This document shows, piece by piece, positions 50,721 to 59,203 of a stretch of 64,000 nt of DNA. Within the stretch, counting starts at the first letter, position 1. Each line of letters starts with the position of its first letter. The notes beneath the pieces are model-generated. The model was given only the letters and a program-made list of their open reading frames with translations, was not told the origin of the DNA and made no database searches. The position numbers were made by a program, and so were the translations under genes. Source of the DNA: Pseudomonas fluorescens (GTDB lineage: Bacteria > Pseudomonadota > Gammaproteobacteria > Pseudomonadales > Pseudomonadaceae); assembly GCF_040448305.1 (NCBI RefSeq), contig NZ_CP148752.1, positions 3,906,001-3,970,000 of the forward strand. The letters are read 5' to 3'.

Positions 50721-52043
50721 TTACCAGATCGGCAAGGTATAGAGCACCAGGAAGCGGGTCTGGTTTTCATCACGAAACGCCGTACCGCTCGGGAAGTCAT
50801 TGCGATAGATCGCCTTGCGCGCCAACAGCCCGACGTTTTTCAGCGGGCCGCTCTGAATCACATAACCCAGTTCCATCTGGAATTCGCGCTCCTTGCGGTC
50901 CTCGGCGTTGTAGGCGGCCAACTCGATATTGTCGCCGCGCACGTAGCGCAACCTTCCCTTCAAACCGGGCACCCCGGATGCGACGAAGTCGTAGTCATAG
51001 ATCGCTTGCCAGGTGCGCTCCTTGGCGTTGAGAAAATCCGAAGCCATGGTCTGTTCGCTCATGCCCATCAACTCCGTGCCGGAGATGTAGGGCGTCGCGG
51101 TGTCGCCGCTCGAATGCATGTAGCCGAGGCTCACCCGGTGCCCGCCGAAGCGGTAGCCGAACAATGCCGAGAGGTTGCGGTTGTCCACCTCACCCGCTTT
51201 GGCGGCGCCATCCTCACGGCTGAAAAAACTGCGCAAGTCGCTGGTGAACACACCGTCGCCAAGCGGCAGGTTGTGCAGCAATGCCAGGGTGCCCTGTTGA
51301 TACAGGTCGGCCACCTCGGCATGGTACGCGCGCAGGCTCAGGTCCTTGTTGACCTGGTAATCACCCCCCAGATAAGCCAGGTGCGAGGTGGTGGCAGCGC
51401 CGTTGAAACGCCGGTTCGGCGAGGCGATGGTCATGGCCTGATAGTCCGTGGAATCACGCTTGTTGATGCGATCGATGTAGCCGGTGTTGAGGGTCAGGCC
51501 ATCGAAATCCCTGGAACTGAGCGTGGTGCCGCGAAAGGTCTGTGGCAGTAGTCGCGACGGGCTGGCAAGGGCAAACGGCAGGAAAATCGAGACATCGCCG
51601 CTCTTTACCGTTGTCTGGGCAAGCCGCAGCTTGGCCGTCGGCGCCAGCCGCGAATAGTCATCCGCCGCGCGCTTGTCGCTGGCCGACACCGGCAACAGTT
51701 CAGTGCCGCTGCGATCCGGAGCGGAGTCGAGCTTGACCCCCAGCAGCCCCCTCACGTCCAGACCAAAGCCCACAGTTCCTTCGGTAAACCCCGACTCCAT
51801 GCCCATGATGAAACCCTGGGCCCACTCCCGCGCGGCAGTCTTGGCGCCGCCGTCCTGGTATTCACGGTCAATGTAGTAATTGCGCAGGGTCAAGTTTGCG
51901 TGACTGTCCTCGATAAACCCCTCGGCCCGCAGCTGAGAGGGCAGAACGCTAACGCCTAGCAGTGCCACGACCCACCCTGGATGGATACTGGTGACGCAGG
52001 AGAGCGACGCTACGGAACCGGTGTTCAAGGGGCGTTTTGGCAT
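50721..52043 (-). CDS. OprD-family outer-membrane porin
   Basis: OprD porins admit specific small substrates, often aromatic carboxylates (OpdK/VanP branch). The 440 residues begin with a longer-than-usual basic leader, then a signal (VVALLGVSVLPSQLRAEGF). The mature N-terminus SHANLTLRNYYIDREYQDGG, the AREWAQGFIMGMESGFTEGT segment and the terminal barrel strand FLVLYTLPIW are typical. Its location between the MarR gene and the aromatic-acid transporter indicates uptake of ferulate-type acids across the outer membrane. Confidence 0.9.
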   Translation of the reverse strand: MPKRPLNTGSVASLSCVTSIHPGWVVALLGVSVLPSQLRAEGFIEDSHANLTLRNYYIDREYQDGGAKTAAREWAQGFIMGMESGFTEGTVGFGLDVRGLLGVKLDSAPDRSGTELLPVSASDKRAADDYSRLAPTAKLRLAQTTVKSGDVSIFLPFALASPSRLLPQTFRGTTLSSRDFDGLTLNTGYIDRINKRDSTDYQAMTIASPNRRFNGAATTSHLAYLGGDYQVNKDLSLRAYHAEVADLYQQGTLALLHNLPLGDGVFTSDLRSFFSREDGAAKAGEVDNRNLSALFGYRFGGHRVSLGYMHSSGDTATPYISGTELMGMSEQTMASDFLNAKERTWQAIYDYDFVASGVPGLKGRLRYVRGDNIELAAYNAEDRKEREFQMELGYVIQSGPLKNVGLLARKAIYRNDFPSGTAFRDENQTRFLVLYTLPIW

Positions 52044-52055
52044 GTTCGATGTCCA

Positions 52056-52070
52056 CTTTTTATTGTTGTT
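52056..52070 (-). promoter_or_regulatory. A-rich leader motif before the porin gene (possible Crc/Hfq site)
   Basis: The transcript reads AACAACAATAAAAAG, 13 bases upstream of the porin ATG. It is one of the best matches to AANAANAA in the window. Confidence 0.5.
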
Positions 52071-52226
52071 CGTGGGTGCCGGACCCGCACGGGACTGCCG
52101 GCTTCACGATCAGAGAATGGAAACAGCCAAGGGTCGCCGTCAATCGCAGATGACCGATAATCGAACATTAATATTATTATCTATTTTTACATAAACCTCA
52201 GAATGCATTCATAACAATCTGTTTTT

Positions 52227-52246
52227 AAACGATTTATTAGTCGTTT
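52227..52246. promoter_or_regulatory. Inverted repeat in the porin / MFS divergent promoter region
   Basis: AAACGA-TTTATTAG-TCGTTT lies in an A+T-rich 330-bp gap (52044-52374) that holds no gene. It is a candidate operator; the weak A/T stem makes a terminator less likely. Confidence 0.4.
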
Positions 52247-52348
52247 TTTGCAATTTTTAGCACATCATTCTTTTTTTAGTTATCTTTGTTATCTTAATCG
52301 CCAGCGGTCACTGACGGCGTAGCCAACGCACGAAGGACTCGACTGCAT

Positions 52349-52363
52349 AACAAAAACAACAAT
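52349..52363 (+). promoter_or_regulatory. A-rich leader motif before the MFS gene (possible Crc/Hfq site)
   Basis: AACAAAAACAACAAT runs up to the ribosome-binding GAGG, 11 bases before the ATG. It is a textbook-like run of A-purine-N triplets. Confidence 0.55.
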
Positions 52364-52374
52364 GAGGCTCACCC

Positions 52375-53592
52375 ATGGACAGTCCATCGCGTCGCTCGAC
52401 GCTGACAATCGCTTTGTGCTTTATCGTTGCGCTGATCGAGGGGTTCGATCTGCAGGCTGCCGGCACCGCTGCCGCGGGATTGCGCCAGAGCTTTGCCCTG
52501 GACCCGAAGATGATGGGCTGGGTGTTCAGCGCCGGCATCATCGGCCTGCTGCCGGGTGCGTTTTTTGGCGGCTGGGTGGCCGATCGTATCGGCCGCAAGA
52601 AAATCCTCGTCGGCGCCGTGCTGCTGTTCGGTGTCTTCTCGCTCTGCACCGCCTATGTCGAGAGCTACTCCAGCCTGCTGCTGGTGCGCTTCATGACCGG
52701 CCTGGGCCTGGGTGCCGCCCTGCCCAACCTGATTGCCCTGTGTGCCGAGGCCGTGAGCGAGCGCCATCGCGGCACCGCCATCAGCGTCATGTACTGCGGC
52801 GTGCCCCTGGGCGGTGCGCTGGCGGCAGTGGTGGCGATGTTTTCCAGTGAACACTGGCAAACCACCTTTATCATCGGCGGTCTGACACCCTTGCTGGTGG
52901 TGCCGCTGATGGCCTTGCTGCTGCCCGAATCCACTGTGTTCCGCCAGCAACACGTCACGACCGGCAGCCCACGGTCGTCCACCGCCCAGGCGCTGTTTGG
53001 CGAAGGACGCGCACGCTGCACGCTGGCCTTGTGGTTGAGCTACTTCTTCACCCTGACCGTAATGTACATGCTGCTCAACTGGCTGCCCTCACTGTTGCTG
53101 GAACAGGGTTTCACCAAGCCCCAGGCAGGCATGGTGCAGATGCTGTTCAACATCGGCGGCGCCATTGGTTCGCTGCTCGGCGGGGTGATGCTGGACCGCT
53201 GCAACGGCCTGAAAGTGGTCCTGTTCGTGTACGCCGGGGTGTTGGCGGCGCTGGCCGGGGTCGGCCTGTCAGTGGGTATCGTGCCGATGGCAATCGCCGG
53301 GTTTGCCGTCGGGCTGTTCGTCATGGCCGCACAGTTGGTGCTGTATGCACTGGCGCCCCCTTCCTACCCGACGTCGGTGCGCGCCACCGGTGTCGGCGCG
53401 GCCGTGGCCATCGGCCGGCTCGGTTCGGTGGCAGGTCCCCTGGCCGCCGGCCAGATCCTCGCCGCCGGTGCCGGCACCACTGGCGTGCTGCTGGCAACGT
53501 CACCGGGACTGGTGATCGCCGCGCTGTCGATCCTGACCGTGATCGCCCGCACCGGAGCGACCACTGAGTCTCAACCGCAAGCAGCAAACTGA
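52375..53592 (+). CDS. MFS aromatic-acid:H+ symporter-family transporter
   Basis: The 405-residue protein has 12 predicted helices in two halves. The family loop motif after helix 2 is GGWVADRIGRKKIL, and DLQAAGTAAAGLRQSF in helix 1 carries the acidic residue (EGFDLQAAG) needed for aromatic-acid transport in PcaK-like carriers. It most resembles the hydroxyphenylpropionate/benzoate (AAHS) branch. With the divergent porin and the ech-vdh-fcs unit it is the likely inner-membrane ferulate or hydroxycinnamate importer. A strong terminator follows. Confidence 0.88.
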   Translation: MDSPSRRSTLTIALCFIVALIEGFDLQAAGTAAAGLRQSFALDPKMMGWVFSAGIIGLLPGAFFGGWVADRIGRKKILVGAVLLFGVFSLCTAYVESYSSLLLVRFMTGLGLGAALPNLIALCAEAVSERHRGTAISVMYCGVPLGGALAAVVAMFSSEHWQTTFIIGGLTPLLVVPLMALLLPESTVFRQQHVTTGSPRSSTAQALFGEGRARCTLALWLSYFFTLTVMYMLLNWLPSLLLEQGFTKPQAGMVQMLFNIGGAIGSLLGGVMLDRCNGLKVVLFVYAGVLAALAGVGLSVGIVPMAIAGFAVGLFVMAAQLVLYALAPPSYPTSVRATGVGAAVAIGRLGSVAGPLAAGQILAAGAGTTGVLLATSPGLVIAALSILTVIARTGATTESQPQAAN

Positions 53593-53620
53593 GCGCCGCA
53601 ACCTGGGTTTGAGGAATGAA

Positions 53621-53650
53621 AATGCCCGGCAATGTGCCGGGCATTTTTTT
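53621..53650 (+). terminator. Rho-independent terminator of the MFS gene
   Basis: AATGCCCGGC-AATGT-GCCGGGCATT is followed by TTTTT: a perfect 10-bp stem, 5-base loop and T-run, 28 bases after the stop. Confidence 0.92.
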
Positions 53651-53672
53651 ATGACCACCAGACCCGCTTCAA

Positions 53673-53753
53673 TCAGTCGAAGTACCCCATGGCTCCAAAC
53701 CCGCGCTGCAAATCCTCGATCAGCGCCTCGAAACAATCTTTGTAATCCCCCAT
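53673..53753 (-). CDS. Very short open frame, probably a C-terminal fragment
   Basis: The frame reads MGDYKDCFEALIEDLQRGFG ending AMGYFD, 26 residues. Without an in-frame stop, upstream codons continue (RTSTQPVRARAAGS), so it could be the tail of a lost gene. I do not recognise it. The rest of the 53651-53954 gap is promoter DNA. Confidence 0.3.
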   Translation of the reverse strand: MGDYKDCFEALIEDLQRGFGAMGYFD

Positions 53754-53815
53754 AGAACCGGCCGCCCGCGCCCGCACCGGCTGGGTACTGGTGCGCTTTA
53801 TCACGCCCCATACTG

Positions 53816-53835
53816 ATACGTTTATTTTCACGTAT
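53816..53835. promoter_or_regulatory. Inverted repeat upstream of the aot-like operon
   Basis: ATACGT-TTATTTTC-ACGTAT, a perfect 6-bp repeat with 8-bp spacer, lies 119 bp before the binding-protein gene. It is a candidate site for the RpiR-type regulator encoded at the operon's end. Confidence 0.45.
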
Positions 53836-53954
53836 ATTGATTATTGATTTTTATTGTGTCATTTATAGCCTCGCCGATCACAGGACTGATCCACCACGCC
53901 AACCCGGATGGCAGGCACCCGTTTCCCCCAAATGCCCTCCAAGGAGTCAACAAT

Positions 53955-54731
53955 ATGAACAAGACAGAACTTCTAGGTGCTCTGGCGCTATGCGCTTTCA
54001 GCTTCCTGGCACATGCCGACGAAGACAGCCTGCGAATCGGTATCGAAGCCGCCTACCCGCCCTTCTCCTTCAAGACACCAGAAGGCAACGTCAGCGGGTT
54101 CGATTACGACATCGGCAACGCCTTGTGCGAAGAAATGCAGGTCAAGTGCGAGTGGGTCATTCAGGAGTTCGACGGCATGATCCCGTCGCTCAAAGTGCGC
54201 AAGATCGATGCCGTGCTGTCGTCGATGTCGATCACCGAAGACCGGATGAAGTCCGTGGACTTCAGCAAAAAGTACTACCACACGCCAGGCAAGTTCGCGA
54301 TGAAGGCCGGCAACGTGATCAATGACCCCTTGGTGGACCTCAAGGGTAAGAAAGTCGGTGTGCAACGCTCCTCGACCTACGATCGTTTTGCCACCGAGCA
54401 ACTGGAAAAAGCCGGCGTCGTCGTGGTGCGTTACGGCTCGCAGAATGAGGCTTTCCTCGACCTGGCCTCGGGTCGTCTGGACGCCACCCTCGCCGACATC
54501 GTCAACACCGACGAAAGCTTTATCAAGACACCGGCAGGCCAGGGCTTCGCACTCACAGGGCCCGACATCAACGACCCGAAGTATTTTGGCCGGGGCGCCG
54601 GGATCGCCGTGCGCAAAGGCGACAGTGCCAACGTTGCGCGCCTGAGTGCCGCGATTGACGCCATTCGCGCCAATGGCAAGTACCAGCAAGTGATGGCCAG
54701 GTACTTCGCGTTCGATATCTACGGCGAGTAA
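53955..54731 (+). CDS. Periplasmic basic-amino-acid-type binding protein (ArgT/AotJ-like)
   Basis: Cluster-3 solute-binding proteins deliver polar amino acids or opines to an ABC importer. The ATG at 53955 follows AAGGAG; the 258 residues begin with a signal peptide (LLGALALCAFSFLAHADE). Lobe I shows IGIEAAYPPFSFKTPEGNVS and GFDYDIGNALCEEM, and lobe II DAVLSSMSITEDRMKSVDFS, KKVGVQRSSTYDRFATEQL and RLDATLADIVNTDESF, close to lysine/arginine/ornithine binding proteins. The acidic DYD and DIVNTDE positions suit a cationic ligand. It is the first gene of an operon in the order of aotJQMOP. Confidence 0.9.
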   Translation: MNKTELLGALALCAFSFLAHADEDSLRIGIEAAYPPFSFKTPEGNVSGFDYDIGNALCEEMQVKCEWVIQEFDGMIPSLKVRKIDAVLSSMSITEDRMKSVDFSKKYYHTPGKFAMKAGNVINDPLVDLKGKKVGVQRSSTYDRFATEQLEKAGVVVVRYGSQNEAFLDLASGRLDATLADIVNTDESFIKTPAGQGFALTGPDINDPKYFGRGAGIAVRKGDSANVARLSAAIDAIRANGKYQQVMARYFAFDIYGE

Positions 54732-54836
54732 GACTTACCCGTGCCCCCCTGACCCAAGACCCGGCGACGGCCCGTTGCAGGCGTCTCCCGGGGCTTGTCT
54801 TGCGCGCCTCGCGGCGCTCGCTTGAGGAACTTCATC

Positions 54837-55526
54837 ATGCTTCACGGCTACGGATCGAGCATTCTCGATGGCGCCTGGCTGACCATAAACCTGGCCTTGA
54901 CGTCCATGTCCCTGGCGATTGCCCTGGGCCTGGTCGGCGCGGCCTTTCGCTTGTCGCCGCTCAAATGGCTGGCCATGCTCGGGGAAAGCTACACCACCCT
55001 GATTCGCGGTATTCCAGACCTGGTGCTGATCCTGCTGATCTTCTACGGCGGCCAGGATCTGGTGAACCGCATTGCCCTGGCGCTCGGTTACACCCGCTAT
55101 ATCGACATCAACCCCTTTATCGCCGGCGTCTGCACCATGGGCTTCATTTTTGGCGCCTACCTCTCGGAAACCTTTCGCGGCGCCTTCATGGCGATCCCCA
55201 AGGGTCAGGCCGAGGCCGGCGTGGCCTATGGCATGCGCGGTGCGCAGGTGTTCTGGCGAATTCTGGTACCGCAGATGATTCGTTTCGCCATTCCCGGGTT
55301 CACCAACAATTGGTTGGTACTGACCAAATCCACCGCGCTGATCTCGGTGATCGGCCTGCAGGACATGATGTTCAAAGCCAAGAACGCAGCGGATGCCACA
55401 CACGAGCCATTTACGTTTTTCCTCGCGGTGGCAGCGCTGTACCTGATGCTCACCAGCCTGTCCTTGCTGGTGCTGCGCTATCTGGAAAAACACTACTCGG
55501 TCGGCATCAAAGCCGCCGAATTGTGA
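54837..55526 (+). CDS. ABC amino-acid permease (HisQ/AotQ-like)
   Basis: The ATG at 54837 follows TTGAGGAA; the 229 residues have about five helices. The EAA loop that docks with the ATPase is EAGVAYGMRGAQVFWRILVP, and RGIPDLVLILLIFYGG is the HisQ-type start of the second helix pair. It forms a heterodimer with the next gene product. The 105-bp gap after the binding-protein gene is typical for differential expression of the periplasmic component. Confidence 0.9.
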   Translation: MLHGYGSSILDGAWLTINLALTSMSLAIALGLVGAAFRLSPLKWLAMLGESYTTLIRGIPDLVLILLIFYGGQDLVNRIALALGYTRYIDINPFIAGVCTMGFIFGAYLSETFRGAFMAIPKGQAEAGVAYGMRGAQVFWRILVPQMIRFAIPGFTNNWLVLTKSTALISVIGLQDMMFKAKNAADATHEPFTFFLAVAALYLMLTSLSLLVLRYLEKHYSVGIKAAEL

Positions 55527-55538
55527 GGGGAGCCACCC

Positions 55539-56237
55539 ATGATTCTCGACTACAACCTGATCTGGGAAAACCTGCCGCTGTATTTCAATGGCGCCTTGTT
55601 GACCCTCAAAGTCCTGCTCATTTCCCTGGCCCTGGGTCTGGTATTGGCGATTCCACTGGCGCTGATGCGGGTGTCGCGATCGCCACTGATCAACTTCCCG
55701 GCCTGGCTCTATACCTACGTGATTCGCGGCACGCCGATGCTGGTGCAATTGTTCCTGATCTATTACGGCCTGGCGCAGTTCGAAGCGGTGCGCCAAAGCG
55801 TGCTCTGGCCTTACCTCTCCAGCGCCACCTTTTGCGCCTGCCTGGCCTTCGCGATCAACACCAGTGCCTATAGCGCAGAGCTGCTGGCCGGCAGTTTGAA
55901 ATCCACCAACCATGGCGAGATCGAAGCCGCCAGGGCCATGGGCATGTCGCGCCTGACCCTGTACCGCCGCATTCTCATGCCGTCGGCCTTGCGCCGGGCA
56001 TTGCCGCAGTACAGCAACGAAGTGCTGATGATGCTGCAAACCACCAGCCTGGCCTCCATCGTCACCCTCGTCGACATCACCGGGGCCGCACGCACGGTCA
56101 GTTCACGGTTCTATCTGCCATTCGAGGCGTTTATCACCGCCGGGCTTATCTACCTCGCCCTGACCTTCATTCTGGTGCGTCTGTTCAAGTTGGCCGAGCG
56201 CCGCTGGCTGGCGTATCTGGCACCGCGCAAGCACTAA
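55539..56237 (+). CDS. ABC amino-acid permease (HisM/AotM-like)
   Basis: The 232-residue protein is the second membrane half. Motifs include YVIRGTPMLVQLFLIYYGLA, the substrate-path segment CLAFAINTSAYSAELLAGSL, and the EAA loop EIEAARAMGMSRLTLYRRIL. GAGGGGAG lies eight bases before the ATG, and only 12 bp separate it from the preceding gene. The helices pair with those of the HisQ-like permease; together they should carry the ligand of the binding protein. Confidence 0.9.
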   Translation: MILDYNLIWENLPLYFNGALLTLKVLLISLALGLVLAIPLALMRVSRSPLINFPAWLYTYVIRGTPMLVQLFLIYYGLAQFEAVRQSVLWPYLSSATFCACLAFAINTSAYSAELLAGSLKSTNHGEIEAARAMGMSRLTLYRRILMPSALRRALPQYSNEVLMMLQTTSLASIVTLVDITGAARTVSSRFYLPFEAFITAGLIYLALTFILVRLFKLAERRWLAYLAPRKH

Positions 56238-56246
56238 GGAGCTGCT

Positions 56247-57359
56247 ATGGAGCACATTCAATACCTGTTGCCGTGGAGTGCCTCGGGCACCGAACGAACG
56301 CTGTCACTGTTTCGTTTTGGCAGCGGAGCACGCAAAGCGTACATCCAGGCGTCATTGCATGCCGACGAGTTGCCGGGAATGCGCGTCGCCGTCGAGCTCA
56401 AGCGCCGTCTTCTGGAACTGGAAACCCAAGGCCGCCTGACCGGGCTGATCGAATTGGTGCCCATGGCCAATCCGATCGGTATCGCCCAGATGTTCCAGGC
56501 CACCCACCAGGGACGCTTCGAGTTCTCCAGCGGCAAGAACTTCAATCGCGACTTCCCGGTGTTGGTCGATGCCGTTGCACCGCTGCTGGAAGGCCGATTG
56601 GGAGACGATGCCGACGCCAACATCGCACTCATCCGCCGCGCCATGGGCGATGCCCTCGCCGCCATGCCGGCACCGACCTCGGAGCTCGACGGCCTGCGTC
56701 GCCTGTTGCTGCAGCATGCCTGTGACGCCGATGTGGTGCTGGACCTGCACTGCGATTTCGAATCGATCATGTTGTTGTATGCGATGCCGCAAATCTGGCC
56801 ACGCTTGCAGTCACTGGCCGCCCGCCTCGGCGCCGGGGTCACGTTATTGGCCGAAGACGCCGGCGGCAGTGCCTTCGACGAAGCCTGCGCCATTGCATGG
56901 CTACGCCTGGCCGAGCTGTTTCCCGAAGCCAATATTCCCCTGGCGTGCGCGGCCACCACCATCGAACTGCGTGGCATGGCAGACACCGAGCGCGAGCAAT
57001 GCCTCGACAGTGCACAAGCCATTCTCGGGTATCTCGCCGAACAAGGCCTGATCAGCGGTGACTGGCCAGCGGCACCGCCGAGCCATTGCCAGGCCATGCC
57101 ATTCGCCGGCGCGCAGTACGCCTGTGCGCCCCATCCGGGTGTGGTGAGTTTTCTGCAACCGCTGGGCGCGCAGGTCAAGGTCGGCGATCCGCTATTCGAG
57201 GTCATCGACCCGCTGACCGACCGCCATAGCGTAGTGAGCGCCAGCACCGACGGCATTCTCTATGCCCGCGAACGACTGCGCTTTGCCCAGCCTGGATTGT
57301 GGCTGGCCAAGGTTGCAGGCGTCACCCCCATTCGCCAGGGTCGCTTGCTCAGCGACTGA
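56247..57359 (+). CDS. Succinylglutamate desuccinylase/aspartoacylase-family protein (AotO-like)
   Basis: The 370 residues have the M14-type zinc deacylase pattern: QASLHADELPGMRVAVEL (H-x-x-E zinc ligands), GKNFNRDFP (substrate Arg) and VVLDLHCDFES (third His). CAATTIELRGM supplies the candidate catalytic Glu. A C-terminal beta domain (GVVSFLQPLGAQVKVGDPLF) resembles a biotinyl/lipoyl-like fold seen in AstE-like deacylases. It occupies the same operon position as aotO in the Pseudomonas aeruginosa arginine/ornithine transport locus. It may remove an acyl group from an imported N-acylated amino acid; the substrate is not known. Confidence 0.88.
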   Translation: MEHIQYLLPWSASGTERTLSLFRFGSGARKAYIQASLHADELPGMRVAVELKRRLLELETQGRLTGLIELVPMANPIGIAQMFQATHQGRFEFSSGKNFNRDFPVLVDAVAPLLEGRLGDDADANIALIRRAMGDALAAMPAPTSELDGLRRLLLQHACDADVVLDLHCDFESIMLLYAMPQIWPRLQSLAARLGAGVTLLAEDAGGSAFDEACAIAWLRLAELFPEANIPLACAATTIELRGMADTEREQCLDSAQAILGYLAEQGLISGDWPAAPPSHCQAMPFAGAQYACAPHPGVVSFLQPLGAQVKVGDPLFEVIDPLTDRHSVVSASTDGILYARERLRFAQPGLWLAKVAGVTPIRQGRLLSD

Positions 57360-57377
57360 TTCCAGAGAGTTCAAACC

Positions 57378-58142
57378 ATGTACAAACTTGAAGTTCAGGA
57401 CCTGCATAAAAGCTACGGCGCGCACCAGGTGCTCAAGGGCGTGTCCCTGCAGGCACGGGCCGGTGACGTGATCAGCATCATCGGCTCCAGCGGCTCTGGC
57501 AAAAGTACGTTCCTGCGCTGCATCAACCTGCTGGAGCAACCCAATGCGGGCAATATCGTGCTCAATGGCGAACCGCTCAAGCTGGTGGCCAACAAGTCTG
57601 GCGGGTTGAAGGCGGCCGAACCCAGGCAGTTGCAACGCATGCGTTCGCAGCTATCGATGGTGTTTCAACACTTCAACCTCTGGTCACACATGAGCGCTCT
57701 GGAAAACGTCATGGAAGCGCCGGTGCATGTACTCGGCCTGGGCAAGAAAGAGGCACGGGAAAAGGCCGAGCACTACCTGAACAAAGTCGGCGTGGCGCAC
57801 CGCATGAACGCCTGGCCGGCGCATATGTCCGGTGGCGAGCAGCAACGCGTGGCCATTGCCCGCGCACTGGCGATGGAACCGCAAGTGATGCTGTTCGATG
57901 AGCCGACGTCGGCGCTCGACCCCGAACTGGTCGGCGAAGTGCTTAAAGTCATGCAGGATCTGGCGCAGGAAGGCCGCACCATGGTGGTGGTGACTCACGA
58001 AATGGGCTTTGCCCGCGAGGTTTCGAACCAGCTGGTGTTCCTGCACAAGGGCGTTGTCGAAGAGCGCGGCGACCCGCGAGAAGTGCTGGTCAACCCACAG
58101 TCCGAACGCCTCCAGCAGTTTCTGGCCGGGAGTTTGAAGTAA
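57378..58142 (+). CDS. ABC amino-acid importer ATPase (HisP/AotP-like)
   Basis: The 254-residue protein has Walker A GSSGSGKST, the Q-loop VFQHFNLWSHM, the signature MSGGEQQRVAIARAL, Walker B VMLFDEPTSALD and the switch His in VVVTHEMGFARE. The insertion between Walker A and the Q-loop (LVANKSGGLKAAEPRQLQRM) is typical of the arginine/ornithine/histidine ATPases. It completes the importer with the two permeases and the binding protein. Confidence 0.93.
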   Translation: MYKLEVQDLHKSYGAHQVLKGVSLQARAGDVISIIGSSGSGKSTFLRCINLLEQPNAGNIVLNGEPLKLVANKSGGLKAAEPRQLQRMRSQLSMVFQHFNLWSHMSALENVMEAPVHVLGLGKKEAREKAEHYLNKVGVAHRMNAWPAHMSGGEQQRVAIARALAMEPQVMLFDEPTSALDPELVGEVLKVMQDLAQEGRTMVVVTHEMGFAREVSNQLVFLHKGVVEERGDPREVLVNPQSERLQQFLAGSLK

Positions 58143-58267
58143 GACCGCAGCCCACCCATGCACTGCTCGGCGCTGCCCGACAAGGTTGGCTTCGGATACA
58201 CTCCAGCCAACTTGTCAGGGCATCAGGCACAGCCCTTCTCTCACTTTCAGGAAACGTTGAGCTGGAT

Positions 58268-59176
58268 ATGCCCACCCCATCGAAAGACACCACTGTCTAT
58301 GCCGCGCCGGTCATGCGCAAACTCACGGAAATCGTTTCCGAACTGCCGCCGTCTCTGCGCAAGGTGGCGGACTTCATCCTGCGTCACCCGCTCAAGGCCG
58401 CGACGCTGACCATCGAGGAGATGGCTCACGAAACATTGACCTCACCTGCCGCCGTCAACCGCCTGGCCAAAGCACTGGACCTCGGTGGTTACAGCGGCAT
58501 GAAGGCCGAGCTGGTCACTACGTTGCAGCAGATGGTGTCGCCGGTCGACAAGCTGCGCAACGAACTTGCCCATCGCCCGGGCGGCGCGTTTGGCCTGCAT
58601 GAGCAACTCCAGAGCGCCAGCAGCAACCTGGCCACGGCGGCAACCAACAACCACGCCGACACCTTTGAAGCGTTCGTCACTCGCCTGACCACGGCACGCA
58701 AAATCTACATCCTGGGCTTTGGCAACAGTGTTTACTTTGCCGGTCTCGCCGCCTCGACCCTGATGCCCTTTTGTGCGGACGCCACCGCCATCAGCATGGA
58801 GGGCGGCAACGAAAACGCCGCTTACCGTCTGGCCGCAATCACCGATCAGGACGTGCTGCTGGCGATCGCCCTGCCGCGCTACTCCCTCGACACCCTGCAA
58901 CTGGCACGCTTCGCCAATGAACGCGGCGCATCGGTGCTGGCAATTACCGACTCACCCGCCTCGCCGCTCACCGGCATTGCCCAGCACACGCTGTTTGCAC
59001 CTTGCGATCACCCGGTGCTGACCAGTTCCAACATCGCCGTACTGGCCTTGATCGAAGGCCTGGTCGCCGGCGTGATGGCGCGCAATAAAGAAGCGGTCAA
59101 ACTGGCAACCGAACTGACTGAAAGCGTGATGTCGTACCTGCACATCCCTGCCAGCGGTAAACCAGCGAAAAAGTGA
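58268..59176 (+). CDS. RpiR/MurR-family regulator with SIS domain
   Basis: The 302 residues have an N-terminal RpiR helix-turn-helix (LRKVADFILRHPLKAATLTI, TSPAAVNRLAKALDLGGYSG) and a C-terminal sugar-phosphate-isomerase (SIS) domain (ARKIYILGFGNSVYFAGLAA, LAIALPRYSLDTLQLARFAN). SIS domains bind phosphosugars or related acidic ligands. It lies 125 bp after the ATPase in the same direction, the place where argR is found in the classical aot operon. It is the probable regulator of this importer, which argues for a ligand other than plain arginine. Confidence 0.88.
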   Translation: MPTPSKDTTVYAAPVMRKLTEIVSELPPSLRKVADFILRHPLKAATLTIEEMAHETLTSPAAVNRLAKALDLGGYSGMKAELVTTLQQMVSPVDKLRNELAHRPGGAFGLHEQLQSASSNLATAATNNHADTFEAFVTRLTTARKIYILGFGNSVYFAGLAASTLMPFCADATAISMEGGNENAAYRLAAITDQDVLLAIALPRYSLDTLQLARFANERGASVLAITDSPASPLTGIAQHTLFAPCDHPVLTSSNIAVLALIEGLVAGVMARNKEAVKLATELTESVMSYLHIPASGKPAKK

Positions 59177-59203
59177 TTGCGTTGCGGTTTTTCCTGCGAG
59201 GGA

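Noticed and set aside
53500..53811. 103-codon minus-strand frame after the MFS gene
   Set aside because: It runs through the strong terminator of the MFS gene and into its 3' end in antisense; composition is Gly/Arg-rich with no motif.
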